A DNA stretch of 64,000 bases from Acidaminococcus fermentans_A (lineage in GTDB: Bacteria > Bacillota > Negativicutes > Acidaminococcales > Acidaminococcaceae), in the NCBI RefSeq assembly GCF_052216985.1, contig NZ_JBQOUY010000008.1, positions 1 through 64,000 of the forward strand, read 5' to 3'. The notes under the pieces are model-generated. The model did no database searches. It had not been told where the DNA came from and saw nothing but the letters and a program-made list of their open reading frames with translations. Of the stretch, positions 18,501 to 24,566 are shown in pieces; positions within the stretch are counted from its first letter, which is position 1, and each line of letters opens with the position of its first letter. A program made the translations under genes and the position numbers.

Positions 18501-21201
18501 CAAGCCGTTCTTTATTGGCCTTCATTTCGGCATCAATCTTGCCTACTTCATCCATGTCCCCAGCATTAGCGGCCATATCACGGATACGAGCCAGAGAGTT
18601 AGGCCCGCCAGCGACCGCCCCGGTCATGATGTCATAAGCGAACTGTTCTTTTTTCTCAACCGTAGGGGTTTGAATACCGAAATAGTCCGTCCACCACTTA
18701 TCACGCCACGTCCCATGGTTATGAACCACTCGTACATTCCCGTTGTCATCGGCGTACTTATCCTCAACGATCCGAGTTCCATCGTGGTTCTCTTTACTGG
18801 CCGCTTCTTCTCTTTCCCATACCTCTCTAAGGATGTTCTTGTATTCCTGTTCAGCGCCTCGCAATGCCTTCCTATAGGCGTTTTGCACGTCGTTAGGACT
18901 GCCGGAAATGATTTCGGAAGCCAGCTTCCTTTCATTCTCGTCAGAGAAATTTTCATTGACAATAGTCGGGATGATTTCTTGTACTTCCTGTTCGTCCTGT
19001 TCCGCCAGGGCCTTAACATTCTGCTGGAATCTCTTGATGGTGTCTTTCTGCCGTGCGGTACAGTTAATATCGGGGGAAGAGGTGGTCATATCTACAATCT
19101 TGTCGGAGGCCGGTAAAGCGGTCTGACAGTAGACTTCCGTAGGAACTTCCAGGTCACCCTTAGATTCAATCACCTGCTGGATTTCGGAGGGAGAATATCC
19201 GGATTGCTGTCCCAATTTTTGGACCAATTCAGCCCCGCCCTTTTCATTCATCAGCATTTCAACGTCTACATAGACGTTAGGCATCCCCGCATTACCCATT
19301 TCAGTCTTAATGACCTGCATATAGGCTTTTGGGTTTTCCTTGAAAAGTTTGTTGGTTTTCTGGTTTTCCTGGATATCCCGGAGAACCTGCCCAGTAAAGG
19401 CGTTATCTACCGCTTCTTCCGTCATGGTGTTGTGAAGCCGTGCAATGCTAGCCAGGGAGCGGACACCTTTGATGTTAGACAGGATATCCCCGCCGATAAT
19501 CATACCGCCAACGGAGGGAACCGCATCTGCCATAGCATCCATGGAATTAGCCGTAATTTCCGGAACAGATACCATCTTTTCCGTAGTCTGGGGATGGGTT
19601 GCTACAATGGCATTATGAACAATATCCCCTGTTGCACTCTGGTAGGCTTCTTCCAGGATTTCTTCTTTCGCCCTAGGCGCCCAGGATTTCACTGCTGTAG
19701 CGAGATACCCTTTCAAACCGCCTTTAATGGCCTCTGCGTTCCCCTTGTTCCGCGCAACAATATCCTGGATGGCCTTCCTATCTGCCCCACTCAAGGTAGA
19801 CATGATAGCGTCATAGTTCCAGAATTCAATACCGGTTTCAATGCCCGTTTCAATGGTTGCCGCAATTTTAGCTTCTCTGGGAGTCAAAGTTCTAGTCCCA
19901 TCTTCATTCTGATAGGACAGATATTCGATATACTTTTCCCCTACCTGTCTGCGATACATTCCGGCCATCGTGCCGAACTTGAAAGCATAAGAACCAATCT
20001 TCTTCGCAATCGGAGCCGGAGCGCCCATCATGTATGCCCCGCCACCGAGAATTCCAGCGGCAACAGCCCCAACTGCGGCATCACTACCCATCCCCGCCAC
20101 CTGGATACCCGTTTGAGATAGGATACCCATAAGAGGATGAAGGGTAGTCTGCGGGGTCATCTTGTTCAATTCTTCCAGCCTTTTAGTCAGCTGATCAGCC
20201 CGTGCGATTTCATCTTCGGTCAGGGTACGGCCTTCTAGATATGCTTTCCCATAGATATCTGCCCGTTCACTGGAATTGGCAAAGGTTTCTGCCACAAGGC
20301 CAGGGACTTTCATGATTTCCTGGACCGCCTTTACATCCTCTGCATTTTTAATCAGGGATTCAAAGTCATCCTGGGAAGCGTTAGCAAGAGAAGGATAATA
20401 TTCTGCCAGGTATGCTTTAAATGCTTCCGGATCGTTCCGGTCTACATCATCCCCCACCCGGCTGTCAATCTTGAACTGGGCCAAAATCTGTGCGCCCTTG
20501 ATATAGGCATCTCTGTCCCCGAAAAAGATACCGGAGTTCACCCCATAGGCCCGTGCCAGTTCTTCGGACATTCTATTCTTTTCTGGGGTATCCCACTGGA
20601 AGTTGAAGTTATTATAGATTTCCGTACCACGGACCCAGTTAGAAGTGAAAGCAAGAGTATTTTCTACGGACTTTTTATAGCTGTCACCGACAAGTCCTCC
20701 CGCCAAGCCAGCATGGAAGAACGTGTCTACAGGGTTGTCATAAGTAGGAGCAATGGGATTCTGTACATCATCAATGCTTTTTCTGTATTCTGCTTCGCTA
20801 TCTGCGGCCCGGGCGGAGGCGGCATCTTCTGCCGCTTGCACTGCACCACCGAAAGACTTCCACACGGGAGTGTTCAACGTATCATTGATGGACTGCCGAG
20901 CGGACGCAAGCATAGTGCCCACGCCTACCGGCTGGGCAATCTCTTCATTCTGGTAAGCGTTGTACTGTTCCCGTGCCTGGGACGTTGCTTCTTCTTCCCT
21001 GGCTTCGAAAGGATTACCAACTGCGGTGGTAATGGCTTCTTCTACCGCCTGCCCGATAGACTTCGGTTCTGGCTGTGGTTTCATGAACGCCGGAAGGTTG
21101 TCGGGGTCCACAGTCCGGCTTTTCAAAACGTCGTTATTCAGTTTATTGCTCTTGCCTTCGCTCTTTGCGATAGACAGCGCTTCTTCTACACTATAAGGCA
21201 T
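12520..21201 (-). CDS. Giant polyvalent internal virion protein with nuclease, ADP-ribosyltransferase-like and zincin modules
   Basis: 2,893 residues, the largest gene of the prophage, placed where T7 has the ejected core protein gp16. The N-terminal third has Gly/Ala-rich hydrophobic stretches near 360-420 and 545. Around 960-1170 is a region resembling phage Barnase/EndoU/ColicinE5-type nucleases (LLRHHVQN, His1070-His1071). At 1211 begins WHGSPNNFDNF, followed by HGWGLYFAKNRDTAERY, the signature of ART domains in polyvalent proteins. At 1542-1546 is HESAH (HExxH) of a zincin-like peptidase. Long charged coiled coils cover about 1700-1950; the C-terminal 800 residues resemble large polyvalent-protein-associated domains. 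The gene starts after TAGGAGG. It is probably injected with the DNA; activities are inferred from motifs. Confidence 0.8.
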   Translation of the reverse strand: MPYSVEEALSIAKSEGKSNKLNNDVLKSRTVDPDNLPAFMKPQPEPKSIGQAVEEAITTAVGNPFEAREEEATSQAREQYNAYQNEEIAQPVGVGTMLASARQSINDTLNTPVWKSFGGAVQAAEDAASARAADSEAEYRKSIDDVQNPIAPTYDNPVDTFFHAGLAGGLVGDSYKKSVENTLAFTSNWVRGTEIYNNFNFQWDTPEKNRMSEELARAYGVNSGIFFGDRDAYIKGAQILAQFKIDSRVGDDVDRNDPEAFKAYLAEYYPSLANASQDDFESLIKNAEDVKAVQEIMKVPGLVAETFANSSERADIYGKAYLEGRTLTEDEIARADQLTKRLEELNKMTPQTTLHPLMGILSQTGIQVAGMGSDAAVGAVAAGILGGGAYMMGAPAPIAKKIGSYAFKFGTMAGMYRRQVGEKYIEYLSYQNEDGTRTLTPREAKIAATIETGIETGIEFWNYDAIMSTLSGADRKAIQDIVARNKGNAEAIKGGLKGYLATAVKSWAPRAKEEILEEAYQSATGDIVHNAIVATHPQTTEKMVSVPEITANSMDAMADAVPSVGGMIIGGDILSNIKGVRSLASIARLHNTMTEEAVDNAFTGQVLRDIQENQKTNKLFKENPKAYMQVIKTEMGNAGMPNVYVDVEMLMNEKGGAELVQKLGQQSGYSPSEIQQVIESKGDLEVPTEVYCQTALPASDKIVDMTTSSPDINCTARQKDTIKRFQQNVKALAEQDEQEVQEIIPTIVNENFSDENERKLASEIISGSPNDVQNAYRKALRGAEQEYKNILREVWEREEAASKENHDGTRIVEDKYADDNGNVRVVHNHGTWRDKWWTDYFGIQTPTVEKKEQFAYDIMTGAVAGGPNSLARIRDMAANAGDMDEVGKIDAEMKANKERLDAMANTIATLRGMKDKIAKIQNVETTITRGMTPEAYRVYQRTTDLLNHSVGVNKKVQQAARYDGVLFARMCQRLAEEWTRQGKKTTAEDVAKGLNIVPAGGVADGKTLAQMKKDQLTYVLNSHGDIDFGYIPQAVADDGTILKGAPVRLQIGFHHKGSTYGVGYAHLLRHHVQNVHGGIEAAIKYILSNIDSITQNKKRVEIRSYLNGTPVALILNLNKDNSTNEDFYTVVTLTPQTVSRMNKEKQKALTFGGRLTPPPVSSHGAIHTSSGFNAGPNTGLKPRKVSAFGTVSLANAKKLVKKNTWLNQTAWHGSPNNFDNFMLSHMGEGEGAQVHGWGLYFAKNRDTAERYKVSTGNTANFLVGGKEYYSNGDWIYEADGTPIGHSSPLSILAPFIDEDSTQESVLKDVDKYIKMDSAPDASEGEKQELERLKKAKEVLEGGRFSMKKPSENHRLYEVNIPDDDSLLDEQKSFSEQPEKVKRGIEQAFKSVDDNLKENLVKRVLDYNDEGDVLGKNYVFDEYKAEHQNEDGTVNYADFFKELDKKDYGVDGQAIYDGFSSVGANFVNGFNDENASKLLNKYGIKGITYEGSKDGRCFVVFDDKAISIIDKYNQQQAQIQGQTTVTGDMISLFDAADQSTFMHESAHWYLINMQKLALNENASQQFVEDFMTLQQWFGNKKLDADISVEQHEKFARGFEAYLRTGKAPAPQLHGIFNRFKSWLTSIYRDFKQLGGKPTKEVTAVMDRMLATEDEISMAMKEQMVDDFKRAGGMKLMLDENARTWERWYQKVREEAEAKVLEKAMKDLEEADRKDIAEAIEAKREQVASEMGQDDFWRADEMVRMNGENLDVLADFNLTPEEYQEELKKRGGSFEAALDAQMKGFTEEMQESRLDTETLYEDAKKAVQDSEYQEMLHALEYEALAAKAKAYIAGEDEAAAKAQAREDKATEKANNEAAEAAEKARKIAEKLEVQEDQRNEKVKEAQTEMRNMKAGIRIVRDTVLKTVSERRAMARQSLSTLPINQATNVALWAKKLGQKQYEVFRLMSKGEWDKAANAKQQQLLLAAMVTESGRFKKLIDRQAARIQKNIQTLQKGNERMPAAERYWYQHLAYVLGLARNDGLPPSKGIPKLEELFLWLTGSPNEKESEVKIPQWLDALGNQTQRIGMEKLSPNGWEYVNKIMKALYKMSRQKDKLNVVELNGVKGARIDEAASALADNLIEHNGIHIKEDPYDANRWTDKRKRNMKDAKDFLGSYFNKLIAPLTIFQRMDGYIGKTGKNVTGLAIKTLYDPVMRATNEEIKLQAEFAAGLKDAFGAYTGEELDDIRNKRIYRFGNRLLTKEQIMCMALTAGTESGYKRVLDNEPVGQEFKSLQIRERVVADLFNDVLKELDKRDWATITKVWNLMGAHYEDESGVKERTTGIPLGKLAHRSFSVTGKDGNTYQLRGGYYPVVYDSDQSVRTSNLEEVDTLKSMAPGVARMGQGKGFTKSRATTVTDRPLSLSFDVIGNKGGEMMHYIAFRETALDVNRIINDRKFTKAVVDSMGMEEYKALRDWASDIWQAPKEGKEWYDRLVRRLRTRTTAAVLMYRTSTMLLNVANAPLMMMYCGVDNFVSAFKDFYTHPEQNLRLVNGLSPFMAKRSERMDTNLREAMESQNKKLHASKLTQAIMGNGFKLIGMTDNMFAYPLWYSEYRKTLNQEIQMGHDNETAQRNAISAGDRAVVRVIGSGEMKDLSKAQKGGEMAKALTMFYTFQNALYNMAANKYYAGLQAAERAGKTGWRRYASRQFMAPMAHYLLLGIMVNSAIEMGIRGAMEALGGGDDKEKKDAAYWLRKFSQTSMDNQAATIPILRDIWRPVSRSIFEPDAKWFGNSAKMTSALDSFVRLSDAGVTASSVIKNDGKKNLADIVRDGGRAINGIAGSPDMLSDGIANSIQYFLYPNSERDLRQLMGAIVMDRKLSKPKKNTAKKTGDPFKDAKRKAQRERNAAKKKAKNKVK

Positions 21202-21223
21202 TGATTGTCCTCCTAGGTATATA

Positions 21224-21252
21224 GAAAGGGAGTCGCATTTTGCGACCCCCTT
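21224..21252 (-). terminator. Terminator-like hairpin between internal virion genes
   Basis: Stem GGGGGTCGC / GCGACTCCC with a short AT loop, followed on the minus strand by TTTCTAT. It may reduce transcription into the very long downstream gene. Confidence 0.5.
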
Positions 21253-21254
21253 AA

Positions 21255-23390
21255 TTAATCATCATCTTCTGCCGGAACGCTCCCTACAATATCATTAATT
21301 TCAGCATCACTCATGTAGAAAGGTTCATCCACGTTCTCTGCGTATGTCATGCCGGTTTCTTCATCTCTGTAATAGCCGCCGGTTGCGTTGTAGAAAGCGT
21401 TCTTTTTAACCTTCCGTTTCTCATCCCCTGCTTCGCCGACCCAAATGTCCATGGTCTGTTCCCCATCCACCAGTGCGGCGTAGGCGTCACCCTGGGAAAC
21501 TGTGTTCCCCTTCTGCCGTTCGCCGATGACGTAGTTCATCATGTAGGGAAGTGCGTACTTGAACTCACCGTCCGGACGGCCTTCGGTGTGCCACTTCAGT
21601 TTCATGGAAGGAATGTTCAAGTCGCCGGTGGAAGCAAGGTTCCAAATTTTCATGTAGCTATTCCACGTAGAACTACCCTTGGGAATACCCATGAGAACCA
21701 GCGCATTTTCCGCCTGTGTCTGAGTTATGGTCCCGCTTGCTACATTTTTAGCCCAGTCTGCTTTCTGTTCCCGTCTTTGTGCCGCCGTAAGTCCATCAGC
21801 CCCCACGGAACCGCCTCTGCGGCTTACCCCGGCAATGCCAGCCCCACTGTTGGCAAAAGAATTTACTAAGGGCAACAAATCGGCCATGGTTAATCCATTC
21901 ACGCCTTCATACCGCCTTGCGATGTCCAGATATGTCTGTGTATCATAGATGCCCTGTGAAGCTATATCGGCCATCTGCTGTTTCGCACTGTCCAGAGAAT
22001 CGTGTTTTGCTTTTCTGTCCTGTGCGTCCATCAGGGAGATTTCACCCAAGGTTGCCTTGTACAGCTGTTCCTGTTCTGCGGGAGTCCAGTGCCGTTGTTT
22101 TGCCGGGCCTACCCCTCCCCCGTTCAGCTGAGAGAAGGCAACATAGCCATAGATTTTGCCGCCCAGCCCGCTTTCCGGGTCTGTGTCGGGAGTTTCGTAT
22201 ACATCCCTGGCCCCGTCATGGTTCCCGGCCTGAATAACACCGTTTTCTGTAACGATGCCGGCGTGGCCGTTGGCATATTGGCTGTTAGAAACGATAGCCA
22301 TATCGCCGGGTTGTGGCTTGTAGTCCGGCCCACGCCACAGGTTTACGTCTTTCTGCTTCGCCCATAATTCTGCATTGTCCGTGTCCTTGATATCTGGCAC
22401 ATCAAAACCGGCATCCCTGACCGCCTTAAAAGAGTAGTAGACACACCCTGTACCGCCCGGAATATCAAAAGGAGAACCAATCAAGTTACGAAAACTGCCC
22501 AAAATCATGGAACCATAGTTCCCCGTAGAAGGTTCATCTATGGTCATTTCCGCAATGGCCTTTCTCAGCCCTGCCGGGTCATTCCTGTATTTGAGTGCCA
22601 GCTCTTTCTTCTGGCTAATCATCATGTTCTGGATTTTCTGTGCGTTATTGCTGGCGATGAACTGCCGGATATATGCAGGGTTCACCATGCTCCCATAGTC
22701 GTTGAGAATATCATTCGCCGCCTCTTGGTTGTCGTCTGCTTTTGCCTGTGCCAGTGCATCAGCAACCGTTTTCCCGGCGACTTCCTCATATTTATCTTTG
22801 CACCACTGCGCCCCATAGGCTTGTCCGTTCGCATAGATTGCCGCCCGCATATTTCTCAGTTGTTGGCCGATGAATCCTTTTTTAGCGTAGTTATGAGATA
22901 TGGCAATCTGAGCCGTTTCAATAGCATCATTGGTGACTGCCATTTGATAATTCTGATGCTCCCGGTATGCCTGTTTCTGGGTATCCTCTATGCCGGCAAT
23001 GGTGGAAGCATCGGCCTTCTGTAAGAAAAGGTCCTGCGCTTTCTTGTACTTCGGAACCATCTTGAATACTTCGTCCCGGATTTTCTTTTCGCCCTCTTGA
23101 TAGAGCTGGGTAACGTTCCGTGCGTTCTCATTCTTCAAATACGCAAGGCCGGTGTCTTGATTGAACATCAAATCATCCATACGCTTGTTGTATTCGTTCA
23201 TCGCATTAGTGACATCTGCGGTCATATCATCTTCGGCCATTTTCAATCCGATACCGACCGCATTACCAAGAGCATTAATACCACTAACATCAGCGCCCCA
23301 GGCCCGTGCGTCAGAAGGATTGCTGACCGGGTTGCCCCTGCCATTAATCACATTGGGCTGTACCGTAGGAGAATAATTGGTCAGCTTCAT
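21255..23390 (-). CDS. Internal virion protein with embedded NlpC/CHAP-like cysteine hydrolase
   Basis: 711 residues in the position of T7 gp15. The N- and C-terminal regions are helical and polar. In the middle (about 300-420) is a papain-like amidase/peptidase module: GGTGCVYYS (Cys316), PQPGDMAIV, GHAGIV (His376) and the polar residue region QAGNHD. It probably opens peptidoglycan during DNA injection, a job done in T7 by the transglycosylase part of gp16. The start overlaps the upstream stop by 4 nt (ATGA). Confidence 0.75.
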   Translation of the reverse strand: MKLTNYSPTVQPNVINGRGNPVSNPSDARAWGADVSGINALGNAVGIGLKMAEDDMTADVTNAMNEYNKRMDDLMFNQDTGLAYLKNENARNVTQLYQEGEKKIRDEVFKMVPKYKKAQDLFLQKADASTIAGIEDTQKQAYREHQNYQMAVTNDAIETAQIAISHNYAKKGFIGQQLRNMRAAIYANGQAYGAQWCKDKYEEVAGKTVADALAQAKADDNQEAANDILNDYGSMVNPAYIRQFIASNNAQKIQNMMISQKKELALKYRNDPAGLRKAIAEMTIDEPSTGNYGSMILGSFRNLIGSPFDIPGGTGCVYYSFKAVRDAGFDVPDIKDTDNAELWAKQKDVNLWRGPDYKPQPGDMAIVSNSQYANGHAGIVTENGVIQAGNHDGARDVYETPDTDPESGLGGKIYGYVAFSQLNGGGVGPAKQRHWTPAEQEQLYKATLGEISLMDAQDRKAKHDSLDSAKQQMADIASQGIYDTQTYLDIARRYEGVNGLTMADLLPLVNSFANSGAGIAGVSRRGGSVGADGLTAAQRREQKADWAKNVASGTITQTQAENALVLMGIPKGSSTWNSYMKIWNLASTGDLNIPSMKLKWHTEGRPDGEFKYALPYMMNYVIGERQKGNTVSQGDAYAALVDGEQTMDIWVGEAGDEKRKVKKNAFYNATGGYYRDEETGMTYAENVDEPFYMSDAEINDIVGSVPAEDDD

Positions 23391-24100
23391 TTAATGTACC
23401 TCGTTTTCTGGAAGATATGGTTAGGATTCTTCCATTTTCCGAAACTGCCGATAGACAGCGGTTCATCCCAGCGTCCTGCGCTGTTCCAGGGGGTAACGGT
23501 ATAACCGTTTAGTTTGGTATTCCCTACGGACAATGTACCGCTACCGGTTGAGCTGGTGTTTTGGTTAGAGCCTTTCATCCCATAAATAGACAGCGCACCG
23601 CCTGCCAGGGTAGACAGCATCCCAAGCCTTCCCTGCTGTGCCACGTTGTTTGCGGCCGAACGATAAGCGTTAGCCTGGTTCATATAGCCTATTTTCTGGT
23701 TCTCCAGGTTCCAATTGTCAATGCGATTGCTATAAATATCATTACGTTGGTTTTGCAAAAGATTCATGCTGTCCTGATAGTATGCCTCGTTAGAAGCCCC
23801 CAGGATATCAAGCCCGGAGCCGACTCCAGTCAAGCCGGAAGCCCCTTGTGCCGCGGCAATCTGTCCTCGTACTAATCTGCGTTTATCATCCAGTTTACTT
23901 TGCTGGAACGCATAAGCATCAGCGATATTTTCCGCTTTACGATCGTTGATACGCTGATTCTGTTCCATGATTTTTGCGTTAGCATCCGCCGCCTGCGCCT
24001 GGGCATTATAGGCCGCTTCTTGTGCTTTATACTGCTGTCGCTGGCCGTACATCTGTAAGCCGGTCATGGCCGCTGTAAGTCCTGCTATAACTCCACACAT
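23387..24100 (-). CDS. Internal virion protein, T7 gp14-like
   Basis: 237 residues, rich in Ala, Gln and Asn: a hydrophobic N-terminus (CGVIAGLTAAMTGLQMYG), then a long helix with MEQNQRINDRKAENIADAY and a second Gly-rich helical segment RLGMLSTLAGGALSIYGM. This arrangement is typical of the small core/ejection protein of T7-like podoviruses, which enters the envelope during DNA injection. It is coupled to the hydrolase-bearing protein by an overlapping stop and start. Confidence 0.7.
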   Translation of the reverse strand: MCGVIAGLTAAMTGLQMYGQRQQYKAQEAAYNAQAQAADANAKIMEQNQRINDRKAENIADAYAFQQSKLDDKRRLVRGQIAAAQGASGLTGVGSGLDILGASNEAYYQDSMNLLQNQRNDIYSNRIDNWNLENQKIGYMNQANAYRSAANNVAQQGRLGMLSTLAGGALSIYGMKGSNQNTSSTGSGTLSVGNTKLNGYTVTPWNSAGRWDEPLSIGSFGKWKNPNHIFQKTRYIK

Positions 24101-24104
24101 AGTT

Positions 24105-24566
24105 TCACCCCCTTATGGTAAAAGGGATGAACACGCCATCCCCTAGCTTGATAGGATTCATAAATTCAGCCCCCATATGTTTAATCCATGTGAGGGCTTC
24201 TTTGTTTTCGCTCCAGATATAATTCTTTAATGCGTGTTTTCGCACCAGGAATTCCTTCATGAGGACCTTGCCATAGGCCACAAATTCCCGCTTGTGACGG
24301 CTTAATTCCTTCGTCCCTAGGCACCATACGCAGCTATATAAATCGCCGTCTATAGGGGCTGTTCCGGCCAAGCACAGGAGCTTCCCGGATTTGTCCCTGG
24401 CCTGATAGAGGATATCAGAGGACAGCATGGAATCATACACATACTGCCAACTGTTCCGATGAAGTTGCACCATTTCCAGCTGGTCCGCAAAACGAATGTT
24501 CTCATAAAGTTCTTTCGCAATGCTTTCATAATCTTCCCTTCTCACTGGTCTGATATCAACCACCAA
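24105..24566 (-). CDS. T7 gp13-like internal virion/assembly protein
   Basis: 153 residues; begins with DIRPVRREDYESIAKEL and has a GNAT-like sequence layout, as in the gp13/DUF2833 family placed between tail tube and core genes of T7-like phages. The start is TTG or GTG within the end of the upstream gene (overlap of 11 nt). In T7 this protein is needed for proper core assembly and is not abundant in the particle; the same role is inferred here. Confidence 0.65.
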   Translation of the reverse strand: MVVDIRPVRREDYESIAKELYENIRFADQLEMVQLHRNSWQYVYDSMLSSDILYQARDKSGKLLCLAGTAPIDGDLYSCVWCLGTKELSRHKREFVAYGKVLMKEFLVRKHALKNYIWSENKEALTWIKHMGAEFMNPIKLGDGVFIPFTIRG

